Position numbers and translations under genes: made by a program
Part shown: positions 52,621 through 61,586 of the stretch, piece by piece
How the letters are laid out: each line of letters begins with the position of its first letter
Numbering within the stretch: position 1 is the stretch's first letter
Notes under the pieces: generated by a model
Database searches by the model: none
The model's input: the letters and a program-made list of their open reading frames with translations, nothing else
What the model was told of the DNA's origin: nothing
Source of the DNA: Clostridiales bacterium
GTDB lineage: Bacteria; Bacillota; Clostridia; Saccharofermentanales; Saccharofermentanaceae
Direction: 5' to 3'
Assembly: GCA_017940895.1 (NCBI GenBank)
Contig: JAGAXM010000022.1
Location: 1-64,000, forward strand
DNA length: 64,000 bases

Positions 52621-54939
52621 ATGAGCGCATCTGAATCCGGAATACTGAAGAAACTCAGTACAGATGATATCGGTAAAGAACTTGACGGCGTTATTGTAAC
52701 GGCCGTCAAGTCTGTTTTTGACAGGAATGGTTTTGTTATCTTTGCCTGCAAGGGCGGATTTACTGTGAAGGGTAATTGCCCTGAAGGACTGATCGAAGGG
52801 ATGAATTACAAGGTCAGCGGCAAGGTCACTTCATATAACAGCAAGCCCCAGATAACAGCGGGCAGCATCGAGTTGATTGAGACTGATGAGAATGATGAAG
52901 TTCTTATCGCGGGATTTCTTAAAGATAACTTCGATGCGGTAGGAGAGAAGCTTGCTCAACGTCTTGCCACGGCTTACGGCAATGAAGTCCTTCAAGCTCT
53001 GCTTAATGACCCTGAGGCCGCTTCTTCCGCCATAACCGGTCTGAGTGTCGAGCTCGCAGCGGATATAGCGCGTAAATATGAAGAAGACACGGTGTTCTAT
53101 GAGACTGTTCTTGAACTTCGTAAGCTTGGCCTTTCAAATAAGAAGGCTGTTAAAGTCTATGATCAGTACGGATCTTCATGCATCGATGTGATAAAGGATA
53201 ATCCGTACATTCTCATGCGTATATCAGGCATAGGATTCGAGACCTGTGAAACGATCGCGAAGAGGCTTAATGCGGAACCTGTGAGCATATCAAGATTCGA
53301 AGGCGCGATAGTAAGTGCCGTCAATGATCTCCATGAGCAGACTAAGGATACATGGTTTGATCCCGACACCGTAAGGAAACACGCGACATCTGTTCTTATG
53401 CGTAAGAGTGAGGTCACGATCCCGCAGGATGTTTTCGACGGGTTGTACCACGATGCCGTGGTAAGAGCCAAAGAAGATAAGTTTATCGTCGTATACAGAT
53501 TTACGGGAGATAAATGCGCAGGATGCGAAGAGACGGATGAAGGCGCGCGTATATCTTCCATGTCCGTGTTCGGAACGGAACATGCGATCAAGAAACAGAT
53601 CGAGGAATTTCTGAAGGCGAAGACACATATACCTGACAAAGACAAGGCAGTGACGAAGATCATCAGTATGGGAAAACAGCGCGATCTTGAGCTCGAACAG
53701 AATCAGATCGAGGCTATATTTATGTGCATGTATTCTCCCATTTCGATCATAACGGGAGGACCCGGCACGGGAAAGACAACCATCACTTCGATACTTGCAC
53801 AGCACTTCCGCGATGCGGGGATAGAGTGCGAATTCTGTGCGCCTACGGGAAGAGCTGCGAAAAGGCTTTCGGAGGCAACCGGAGAGAAGGCCTGCACCAT
53901 ACACCGTCTTCTCGAAATGAGCGCGCCTTCGGATGACGAGGATGAAAGGTCAGACCTGTTCTTCGGAAGGAATAAGAAGAACCCGCTCGAGTGCAGGGTG
54001 GTGGTAGCCGATGAGGCTTCGATGATAGACATCTTTCTTTTCAAGGCTCTTCTTGATGCACTGCGTCCGGGTGCATCTTTAATCCTTGTCGGAGATCCCG
54101 AACAGCTGCCTTCAGTAAGTGAAGGCAATGTGCTCGAAGACCTTCTGTCGTGCGCTTCCATACCCAGGGTAAAACTGCAGTATGTATTCAGACAGGGTGT
54201 CGACAGCTCGATCGCTGCAAACGCCGCCCGTATTCTTAACGGTGAATATCCTGTGGAGGGAGACGACTTCGAGATAATAAAGACCGCTTCGGATGAAGAA
54301 GCAGTTCCATTTATTACGAGACTGTCTGCTGATAACAGGGACAGTGATCACGCGATACTGTGTCCCACCAGACAGAAGATCCTCGGCACCGAGAATCTCA
54401 ATGTGATCCTGCAGGAAGCAAATAACGAAGGTGAAGAAGAACCTGCGGTTATAAGACCGACGCTTAAGCTCTATCGCGGAGACAGTGTGATGCAGGTAAA
54501 GAATAACTATTCGATCGAATACTACGATCCTGCTTCGAGCGAAGTTCAAAGAGGAATCTATAACGGCGAGATGGGCAGATTCCAAGGCTTTGATGTGCTT
54601 ACGGGTAAGTACGATATTCTCTTTGACGGGGACCGCAAGATAGGATTCGACAAGAAGAATATGTCCGATATCGAATTGTCCTATGCGATAACGGTCCACA
54701 AAGCCCAGGGGTGTGAATTCGACCGTGTTACCATTGTGCTGGGATTTATGAATTCGCAGTTGTCGAGCAGGAAGCTTCTTTATACCGCCGTTACGAGAGG
54801 AAAGAACAAAGTGACGATAATCGATTCGGGGGAACGTCTGTCGAAGATGCTTAAGTCGAATGTTAAGTCGTACCGTAATACATCCCTTAAAGATTTTCTT
54901 GCCATAGTACAGACGAGATACAAGGATGGGAATACTTAA
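52621..54939 (+). CDS. recD2: RecD2-type ATP-dependent DNA helicase
   Basis: This 772-residue SF1B helicase has an OB-like N-terminus, HhH-containing middle (RISGIGFETCETIAKRL), Walker A ITGGPGTGKTTITS, Walker B VVADEASMID, GDPEQLPSV and the C-terminal motif VHKAQGCEFDRV with TAVTRGK. It acts on stalled forks or in repair without RecBC. It starts 3 bases after metK. Confidence 0.93.
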   Translation: MSASESGILKKLSTDDIGKELDGVIVTAVKSVFDRNGFVIFACKGGFTVKGNCPEGLIEGMNYKVSGKVTSYNSKPQITAGSIELIETDENDEVLIAGFLKDNFDAVGEKLAQRLATAYGNEVLQALLNDPEAASSAITGLSVELAADIARKYEEDTVFYETVLELRKLGLSNKKAVKVYDQYGSSCIDVIKDNPYILMRISGIGFETCETIAKRLNAEPVSISRFEGAIVSAVNDLHEQTKDTWFDPDTVRKHATSVLMRKSEVTIPQDVFDGLYHDAVVRAKEDKFIVVYRFTGDKCAGCEETDEGARISSMSVFGTEHAIKKQIEEFLKAKTHIPDKDKAVTKIISMGKQRDLELEQNQIEAIFMCMYSPISIITGGPGTGKTTITSILAQHFRDAGIECEFCAPTGRAAKRLSEATGEKACTIHRLLEMSAPSDDEDERSDLFFGRNKKNPLECRVVVADEASMIDIFLFKALLDALRPGASLILVGDPEQLPSVSEGNVLEDLLSCASIPRVKLQYVFRQGVDSSIAANAARILNGEYPVEGDDFEIIKTASDEEAVPFITRLSADNRDSDHAILCPTRQKILGTENLNVILQEANNEGEEEPAVIRPTLKLYRGDSVMQVKNNYSIEYYDPASSEVQRGIYNGEMGRFQGFDVLTGKYDILFDGDRKIGFDKKNMSDIELSYAITVHKAQGCEFDRVTIVLGFMNSQLSSRKLLYTAVTRGKNKVTIIDSGERLSKMLKSNVKSYRNTSLKDFLAIVQTRYKDGNT

Positions 54940-55657
54940 GAAGGCTGTTGATCTGATGCTTCCGCGTAACTGCTGTGTATGCGGACGATTTCCCGATGCC
55001 GACGGCAGGATTCCTTATGATGTGCCTGATGACTTTCACATCTGCTTTGACTGTTTATCCGGACTGATCCCGCAGCCGCCCGACAGGCGTTTCTTTTTGT
55101 GTCTGTCAGAGCCGTATGACGGTGATCCGCATCCGGATCTTCCTTTGTATATGCCGTTCCCGTATAAGGGATTCTTTGAGAAAGCCGTGCCTTCCATGAA
55201 GTTTCATTCTCATCCGGAACTTGCGCAGTTTGCAGGGAGGCTTCTCGGAGGTCTTATGAAGAAGGACAATATCGGTGCGGATCTGATCGTGCCTGTTCCT
55301 CTGGCTCCGTCGAGACTTAAGGAACGCGGGTATAACCAGGCGGGACTGATCGCTTCGGAGGCTTCGAAGATATGCGGTATTCCGTATGCCGGCGACGTTC
55401 TTGTCAGGGTGAGGGAAACGGAAAGGCAGACAGAGATAGTAGACAATGCCTTAAGGAGCATGAATGTACACGGAGCCTTCAAGGTTGATCCGTCATTTGA
55501 TGTTGAAGGAATTGAAGTATTGGTACTGGATGATGTCGCTACGACCGGCAATACGCTTCATGAGGCTGCATGCGCGCTGTATGAGGCCGGAGCCTCGAAA
55601 GTATTATGCTGTGCCGTGTGCGGCAACAGGGCCGTTCTTAACGCCGAGTCGTTATAA
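54926..55657 (+). CDS. comF: ComF-family phosphoribosyltransferase-like protein
   Basis: This 243-residue protein has an N-terminal zinc-binding Cys set (CCVCGR, then CFDC) and a phosphoribosyltransferase fold with VPVPLAPSRLKERGYNQA and the PRPP-like loop VLVLDDVATTGNTL. ComF proteins take part in DNA uptake or processing, and the neighbour recD2 fits a DNA role. The ATG overlaps the recD2 stop by 14 bases. Confidence 0.87.
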   Translation: MGILKKAVDLMLPRNCCVCGRFPDADGRIPYDVPDDFHICFDCLSGLIPQPPDRRFFLCLSEPYDGDPHPDLPLYMPFPYKGFFEKAVPSMKFHSHPELAQFAGRLLGGLMKKDNIGADLIVPVPLAPSRLKERGYNQAGLIASEASKICGIPYAGDVLVRVRETERQTEIVDNALRSMNVHGAFKVDPSFDVEGIEVLVLDDVATTGNTLHEAACALYEAGASKVLCCAVCGNRAVLNAESL

Positions 55658-55701
55658 GCAAGCCTTATAACACGCGGGTAGATTTATTCGCGCACATTAT
55701 A

Positions 55702-55707
55702 TATAAT
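55702..55707 (+). promoter_or_regulatory. -10 box of the cysE leader RNA
   Basis: A perfect TATAAT lies in an AT-rich stretch after comF. TAGATT at 55679-55684 is a weak -35 at 17-base spacing. Transcription would begin near 55714. Confidence 0.6.
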
Positions 55708-55713
55708 ATAAGC

Positions 55714-55882
55714 AACCTGAGGCGGGTGGGCTCTACATTGAACCTACATGACGTTAATTGGAACCCGGAGTCAGTCGGCGTAGGCAAAGCCTTTTAAGTT
55801 GGACTGTTGAAATCGATTGCAGGGTACCGCCCTTGAGAATTCGAGGGGTCAAGCGGGGTTCGTCCAAATCAGGCTTTTTTGT
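55714..55882 (+). ncRNA. Structured leader or small RNA upstream of cysE, class unassigned
   Basis: About 170 nt between a -10 box and a T run can fold strongly. CCTAC (55743-55747) can pair either with GTGGG (55726-55730) or with GTAGG (55780-55784), the second extended by TGAC/GTCA (55749-55752 and 55770-55773). A closing hairpin joins AAAGCC (55786-55791) to GGCTTT (55872-55877) and TTGGAC (55799-55804) to GTCCAA (55862-55867), ending in six T residues. CCTGA near the 5' end can pair with TCAGG at 55869-55873. It could be an attenuator for cysE-cysS or a separate RNA such as a 6S-type RNA. I do not see a proper T-box motif. Confidence 0.5.
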
Positions 55883-55909
55883 GCAAAAAAGAATTGGAAT
55901 TGGTTGTTG

Positions 55910-56590
55910 ATGAGTTTGCTTAATGATGCAAGACAGATCTATATGCGCGATCCTGCCGCGCGTAATGTGGCGAGCGTTATATTTCTGTATTCGGGTTTTC
56001 ACGCACTTGTATATCACCGCGTGAGTCATTTTTTCTACAAACACAAGCTGTATTTCCTCGCAAGATGGAATTCCCAGATCGCAAGACATAAGACGGGTAT
56101 CGAGATCCATCCCGGTGCCACCATCGGCGACGGTCTGTTTATCGATCACGGTATGGGTATCGTTATCGGTGAGACTGCCGTTATCGGTAATAACTGTACT
56201 ATCTACCACGGAGTAACTCTCGGAGGAAGAGGTCATGTTAAGGGTACGAAGCGTCACCCTGAGATCGGTGATAATGTTCTCATTGGTGCAGGCGCGAAGA
56301 TATTGGGACCCGTAACGATCGGCAGCGGTTCAAGTATCGGTGCCAATGCGGTTATCCTTCATGATGTACCCGCTAATTCCACCGTAGTAGGTGTACCCGG
56401 CAAGATCGTTAAGATCGAGAGTGCAGGTGAGTCTCATGCCGTTGCACTCGACCACTATATTACTGATGATCCGACTGAGGCGGAAGTAAGAGAACTTGCT
56501 AAGGTCGTAACAGAACTTCAGGAAAGAATATATCACCTGCAGATGCAGGGTAAAGAGAAAATAGAAGGAACAGAAGGAGAAGGCATTTAA
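55910..56590 (+). CDS. cysE: Serine O-acetyltransferase
   Basis: CysE makes O-acetylserine for cysteine synthesis. The 226-residue protein has the left-handed beta-helix hexapeptide repeats with IHPGATIGDGLFIDHGMG, the catalytic His/Asp region and GVTLGGRGHVKGTKRHP. The ATG at 55910 has only a weak ribosome site (GGAATTGG). Upstream in-frame codons lie within the structured RNA and are rejected. Its stop overlaps cysS. Confidence 0.93.
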   Translation: MSLLNDARQIYMRDPAARNVASVIFLYSGFHALVYHRVSHFFYKHKLYFLARWNSQIARHKTGIEIHPGATIGDGLFIDHGMGIVIGETAVIGNNCTIYHGVTLGGRGHVKGTKRHPEIGDNVLIGAGAKILGPVTIGSGSSIGANAVILHDVPANSTVVGVPGKIVKIESAGESHAVALDHYITDDPTEAEVRELAKVVTELQERIYHLQMQGKEKIEGTEGEGI

Positions 56591-57996
56591 TGAAGCTTTT
56601 CAACACACTCACAAGATACAAGGAAGAGTTCAAGCCCATCACTGAAGGACACGTAAAGATGTATGCTTGCGGTCCTACGGTCTATAACTATTTCCATCTC
56701 GGTAATGCAAGACCGTTCGTAACTTTCGATACACTGAGAAGATATCTCGAGTACAGAGGCTACGAGGTCGAGTTCTGTCAGAACTTTACCGATATCGATG
56801 ACAAGATGATCAACCGTGCCAAGGAAGAGGGCGTAACGGTTAAGGACATCGCCGAGAAGTATATCGCAGAGTATTACGTAGATGCTGACGGACTTAATTG
56901 TAAGAGACCTACATATCAGCCCCGTGCTACGGAGTCCATCGATGCCATCATCGGTATCGTTCAGGCTCTTTACGACAAGGGCATCGCGTACGTCATCGAA
57001 GGCGACGGAGTTTATTATGACGTTTCCAAGGATGAGCACTACGGCAAGCTTTCGCACTACAAGCTCGATGAGCTCGTAGCAGGAGGCGGAGAGAGAGGAG
57101 CTTCCTACGAAGGTAAGAAGAACCCCGGTGATTTCGCTATCTGGAAGTTCAAGAAGGAAGGCGAGCCCTCATGGGATTCCCCCTGGGGTGAGGGCAGACC
57201 CGGATGGCACATCGAGTGCTCCGCTATGATCAAGAAGCACCTTGGTGACACCATCGACATTCACGGCGGCGGACAGGATCTTATCTTCCCGCATCACGAG
57301 AATGAAATCGCACAGTCCGAGTGTGCCAACGGATGCACGCTTGCCAATTACTGGGTTCATAATGCTTTCGTAAATGTTGACGGAGAGAAGATGAGTAAGT
57401 CCCTCGGAAACTTCTTCACGATCAGGGATATCGTTGCTCATTTCCCGTATCCTGTCATCAGATTCTTCATCCTGACAGGCCACTACCGTATGCCCATCAA
57501 TTTCTCTGATGAGCTTTTAAGATCCGCTCAGACATCTTTGCAGAGGATCTCCACATGCGCGTCTAACCTCAAGTTCAATCTCGATAACGGAATGAACGGT
57601 GACGGAAGTGCGGACGCCGATCTTAACAAGGCTTGCGAGGAGCAGAAGAACAGCTTCATCGCACATATGGACGATGACCTTAATACAGCTGATGCGATCA
57701 CCGATATCTTTGGCCTCGTAAAGGCTGCCAACACTGCAGTTTCTTCAGGCGCAGCTTCGAAGGAAGCTCTGCAGAATGCATACGACACACTTATGGAGAT
57801 CACGGGTGTTCTCGGTATCGACTTAAGCGATCAGGAGGAGGGTATTCCTTCCGAGATCACAGAGCTCGTTGAGCAGCGTGCCGCAGCCAAGAAGGCTAAG
57901 GACTTTGCCGAGGCTGACCGTATCAGAGATCTGATCACATCCAAGGGTTATTCCGTCAAGGATACTCCTCAGGGACCGCAGGTGGAAAAGCTGTGA
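56590..57996 (+). CDS. cysS: Cysteinyl-tRNA synthetase
   Basis: This 468-residue class I synthetase has zinc ligands including Cys27 in ACGPTVY, the HIGH-like motif FHLGNARPF, HGGGQDLIFPHHENE and the KMSKS motif EKMSKSLGNF. It charges tRNA-Cys. The operon order cysE-cysS-mrnC-rlmB is common in Bacillota. Confidence 0.97.
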   Translation: MKLFNTLTRYKEEFKPITEGHVKMYACGPTVYNYFHLGNARPFVTFDTLRRYLEYRGYEVEFCQNFTDIDDKMINRAKEEGVTVKDIAEKYIAEYYVDADGLNCKRPTYQPRATESIDAIIGIVQALYDKGIAYVIEGDGVYYDVSKDEHYGKLSHYKLDELVAGGGERGASYEGKKNPGDFAIWKFKKEGEPSWDSPWGEGRPGWHIECSAMIKKHLGDTIDIHGGGQDLIFPHHENEIAQSECANGCTLANYWVHNAFVNVDGEKMSKSLGNFFTIRDIVAHFPYPVIRFFILTGHYRMPINFSDELLRSAQTSLQRISTCASNLKFNLDNGMNGDGSADADLNKACEEQKNSFIAHMDDDLNTADAITDIFGLVKAANTAVSSGAASKEALQNAYDTLMEITGVLGIDLSDQEEGIPSEITELVEQRAAAKKAKDFAEADRIRDLITSKGYSVKDTPQGPQVEKL

Positions 57997-58400
57997 TTAT
58001 CCCGTTCATTGCAGCAGATCTGCGGGAGATCAATCCTTCCGTTCTCGCATATATAGGTGATTCGGTGTATGAGTTATACGCCCGATGTCACGTCAGTGAG
58101 AAGACAGCATCTAACTCAGGTAAGATGCATAAGCTTAATGTGCATTATGTATCTGCTGCTTCACAGGCGAAGGCTGCAACGGCGCTTGCCGATGAGCTTA
58201 CCGAAGAGGAAACAGAATACTTCAAGAGGGGAAGAAATTCCAATTCCCCGACCATGTCAAAGAATGCGAGCCCGATGGACTATATGAATGCCACCGGGTT
58301 CGAGGCTTTATTGGGATTCCTTTTCCTGGACAACCAGGGAGACAGGCTTGATTACATAATTCAGCGATCATTCGAGGTGATAGACAGTGAGCAGGGATAA
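57993..58400 (+). CDS. mrnC: Mini-ribonuclease 3
   Basis: This 135-residue protein is an RNase III catalytic domain without a dsRNA-binding domain. It has VLAYIGDSVYELYAR with the metal-binding Asp, and TGFEALLGFLFL with the second acidic residue. Mini-III matures 23S rRNA. The start is GTG at 57993, overlapping the cysS stop by 4 nt. Confidence 0.93.
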   Translation: MIIPFIAADLREINPSVLAYIGDSVYELYARCHVSEKTASNSGKMHKLNVHYVSAASQAKAATALADELTEEETEYFKRGRNSNSPTMSKNASPMDYMNATGFEALLGFLFLDNQGDRLDYIIQRSFEVIDSEQG

Positions 58401-59193
58401 CAGAGAGAACAGGATCAGGAAAGACAATTCAGCCGAGAAGACTCCCTCTGCCGACAGACTTGAAGGAAGAAATTCCGTTCTCGAGGCTTTGAAGGCGGGA
58501 CGAGAGATCAATAAGCTCTGGGTACTTGATACTGCAGGAAAGAAGCCTGATCCGATTCTTATCAGGATCCTCGACGCTGCACAGAAAAAGAAGATCCCGG
58601 TTGTAAGAACAAAGAGGGAAGCGCTCGACAGAATGAGCGAAACTCATAATCATCAGGGCGTCATCGCCGCAGTCGCAAGTCACGAATATGTAAGTATTGA
58701 CGACATGATCGCGAAGGCTGAGGATGAAGGCAGAAAGCCGTTCTTCGTTGTTCTTGATGAGTTGAAGGACGCATATAACTTAGGTTCCGTGTTAAGGATT
58801 GCCGATGCTGCAGGAGTAGACGGCGTCATTATCCCGAAGCACAGATCCATAGGACTCGACAGCGTGGTTGCCAAGGCTTCTGCAGGAGCTATCGAATATG
58901 TACCCGTAGCGCGTGTTACAAATATTGCGGCGACTCTGCGTGACCTTAAGGAAAAGCACGGTTTCTGGGTGTTTGGCACGGCTGCTGAAGGACAGACTCC
59001 TTACGATAATGCGGACTATAAGGGAGCAATCGCCATTGTCATCGGAAGCGAAGGCGAAGGCATGAGAGACGTAGTTCAGAAAGAATGTGATTTCCTGTTG
59101 TCCATACCGATGGCAGGTAATGTTAACAGTCTTAATGCGGCAGTTGCTGCGGGAATAGTAATTTACGAAGCGGTGAAGGGCAGAAGAGCTTAG
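58387..59193 (+). CDS. rlmB: 23S rRNA 2'-O-methyltransferase RlmB (SpoU family)
   Basis: This 268-residue SPOUT enzyme has an N-terminal L30e-like substrate domain (EGRNSVLEALKAGR) and a knot domain with LDELKDAYNLGSVLRIADAAG, VIGSEGEGM and SIPMAGNVNSLNAAVA. It methylates guanosine 2251 in 23S rRNA or a related site. The GTG at 58387 overlaps mrnC by 14 bases. Confidence 0.92.
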   Translation: MSRDNRENRIRKDNSAEKTPSADRLEGRNSVLEALKAGREINKLWVLDTAGKKPDPILIRILDAAQKKKIPVVRTKREALDRMSETHNHQGVIAAVASHEYVSIDDMIAKAEDEGRKPFFVVLDELKDAYNLGSVLRIADAAGVDGVIIPKHRSIGLDSVVAKASAGAIEYVPVARVTNIAATLRDLKEKHGFWVFGTAAEGQTPYDNADYKGAIAIVIGSEGEGMRDVVQKECDFLLSIPMAGNVNSLNAAVAAGIVIYEAVKGRRA

Positions 59194-59195
59194 TA

Positions 59196-61586
59196 ATGAA
59201 CAGGCTGAGAAGGGGCGTCGCGGCGATATCGGCCGCCATCATATTTGCAGGTATGATCGGGTGTTCTTCCGTTAAGGGAGCGGCACGCGAGACTTCCGAT
59301 GCATATATCAATGCTCTTCTGTCACTTAATACTGCTGCTGCCGATACTCTCTGTTATGACGGCAATTCCTGCCTGGCGGACTATATGAAGCTTGATTACA
59401 AGGACAGAGCGGTAAGCTATATCCTTGAGGCTACACATTACAGATTCGAAGCCGGACAGTCAGGCTCCGGCGAGGACGGTACACTCGAAGCTGTCTATAC
59501 ACTCGTAATGCCCAATATCAATGCCGCTCTTGCTGCTAACCCCGGGGATTATGAAGAGTTTGTCAATTGCCTGAATACAATGGGCAAGAGCGATGTCAGC
59601 GTTACAGTCGTCATTAAGAAGATTGACGGACAGTGGAGAGTCATGAATTCTGCTCAGATCGCTCAGGATCTTTACGGTTCTTTGTATTATCCGGGATATG
59701 AATTCGTTCTTGACGGATACTCCATTCTTCTTAACGGAACATGGACGAGTGAGAATGAAGACGGCAGTTACCTCGATACGACGGGGATCAATTGTCATTA
59801 TGACTTTGCAGATGAATTCGTTTCTTCAGGAGTGGAACTTAATCTGACATATCAGTACCTCCGTAATGATGAGGTCATTTATGAGGGCGAGCCTGTCTTT
59901 GATGAGGACGGCAACGGATTATCATTCCCGCTTAATATCGAAGACACAAGTCTTAATTTCGACGTGCTTCCTGAGTTTAATTACAGGCTCGTAATCTTTA
60001 ATGACGGCAATCATTTCTATGAGGATCATCAGCAGTGTACTCTGAGTGCGTTGTCATTCCCCGACGGCACTGCTGTTGATGATATTGTATGGCAGTATAC
60101 CGACAGATCAGGTATCTATTTCAACTGTACGGATATCGTTGCAAAGGTTTGGCTTGATCCCAGATATATCGATTCCGGAAGACCTCTTAATCTTACTTAT
60201 GACATCTTCTGTAACGGTGAGATCATACTTGATGATGCTCAGGCGGAAGTGTATGACAGTGTCGCTATCTGTTCTTACGGGGACGAATTGCTTGATACCG
60301 GTGATTATTCCATCAGTGTTTACAACAACGGAACCTTCGCGGGAAGCTGTATCGCGAATGTTATCCTCAATCTTGATCCCGATGATTATACCGAGCTTGA
60401 TGTTCCCGATACAGTCGAGAATACCAATACAGAGACCAATGCGGAGCTTGAGATAAGCACCGGAAGCCGTAATGCTATGGATCTCGTAAATGAGTATACG
60501 GACGTCGATTATGATTACACTGCGGTAAGCATGAATACCTTCCGTGACAGGATGGATCAGGTTCTTGCTTCAGGTGAGGATGCTCCGGATATCATCATAT
60601 GCGACAGCGACTATGCAAGGTATTATGCCTTGAGTGAGTATACGATCCCTCTTAATGATATCGGAATAGCTTATTCCGAACTTCAGTATATGTACGAGTA
60701 TACTTTCTCACTCGCGACGGATGAGGAATCCGTTATTAAGGGCGTAACATGGGAGATTACTCCGGGTGCCGTCTTCTACTGCAGAAGTGCCATGGCATCC
60801 GAACTCGGCGTAAGCGAGCCCGGTGAAGTTACACCGTACTTTGAGTCGTGGGATGCAGTTCTTGATACGGCAAGAGCCGTCAATGAGTCTTCCGGCGGTA
60901 CAAGAAATCTTTTCGCGTGTCCTGCCGACATACAGAACGCATATATCTACGGACGCGAAGACAGTTGGCTTGATGACGACGGCGATCTTAATGTGCCTGA
61001 TTACATGTCTGATTATCTGCCGCTTATGGATTCACTTATCAATGAAGAACTGACATTCGACTGTTCCAGATGGAGCACTCAGTGGAACTCGAGAATATCT
61101 AACAGAACTGCGCTCGCGTACTTCGGTACCATGAGATTCGGTGAATTGTTCTTAAAGACATATCATCCGGGTGACTGGGGACTCGTTATGCCTCCATATA
61201 ACTACTACGACGGAGGCAACTACATATTTGTTACCTCATACTGTGATATGGAAGCAGATGCCGCACGCTTCATAAGAGATATGACTGTCAGTGAGACCAA
61301 TCTCTATGATATGGCCGAAGACGGAATTACGGTTAATAACATTAGCGTAATGATGACCTGTGCGGGAGACGATGCTTACTGTGAGACATGGCTTAACGGA
61401 CAGAATCCGTTCCGTGTATTCTCGCAGGTCGCATGGAATATTGACGCATCTGATATCACGCCTTACGATGATGTAATAAATGCTGAATTCGTAACTGTTG
61501 TTAATGAATACGTTAACGGCGATTACGGTGATGCAGATGAAGCTATGGAAGCTTTCGCTTCTGCGGTGCAGGAGGCACTCGGATGA
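59196..61586 (+). CDS. Large lipoprotein with C-terminal extracellular solute-binding-like domain
   Basis: This 796-residue protein has a lipoprotein signal ending in GMIGC (Cys23). Residues about 25-155 resemble small export-associated domains found on clostridial lipoproteins. The middle (160-400) has repeated beta-type segments. From about 410 on it resembles an ABC sugar-binding protein (SBP_bac type), with GSRNAMDLVNEY, DAPDIIICDSDYARYYAL and ITPGAVFYCRSAM. No permease or ATPase gene is adjacent, so it may be a surface receptor or adhesin rather than a transporter part. It overlaps the next gene by 4 nt. Confidence 0.6.
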   Translation: MNRLRRGVAAISAAIIFAGMIGCSSVKGAARETSDAYINALLSLNTAAADTLCYDGNSCLADYMKLDYKDRAVSYILEATHYRFEAGQSGSGEDGTLEAVYTLVMPNINAALAANPGDYEEFVNCLNTMGKSDVSVTVVIKKIDGQWRVMNSAQIAQDLYGSLYYPGYEFVLDGYSILLNGTWTSENEDGSYLDTTGINCHYDFADEFVSSGVELNLTYQYLRNDEVIYEGEPVFDEDGNGLSFPLNIEDTSLNFDVLPEFNYRLVIFNDGNHFYEDHQQCTLSALSFPDGTAVDDIVWQYTDRSGIYFNCTDIVAKVWLDPRYIDSGRPLNLTYDIFCNGEIILDDAQAEVYDSVAICSYGDELLDTGDYSISVYNNGTFAGSCIANVILNLDPDDYTELDVPDTVENTNTETNAELEISTGSRNAMDLVNEYTDVDYDYTAVSMNTFRDRMDQVLASGEDAPDIIICDSDYARYYALSEYTIPLNDIGIAYSELQYMYEYTFSLATDEESVIKGVTWEITPGAVFYCRSAMASELGVSEPGEVTPYFESWDAVLDTARAVNESSGGTRNLFACPADIQNAYIYGREDSWLDDDGDLNVPDYMSDYLPLMDSLINEELTFDCSRWSTQWNSRISNRTALAYFGTMRFGELFLKTYHPGDWGLVMPPYNYYDGGNYIFVTSYCDMEADAARFIRDMTVSETNLYDMAEDGITVNNISVMMTCAGDDAYCETWLNGQNPFRVFSQVAWNIDASDITPYDDVINAEFVTVVNEYVNGDYGDADEAMEAFASAVQEALG

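Noticed and set aside
55714-55882. Canonical cysteine T-box
   Set aside because: AGGGTACCGC at 55821-55830 resembles part of the T-box core, but TGGNACC is not met, and the final hairpin does not use that sequence as its 5' arm as a T-box terminator would.
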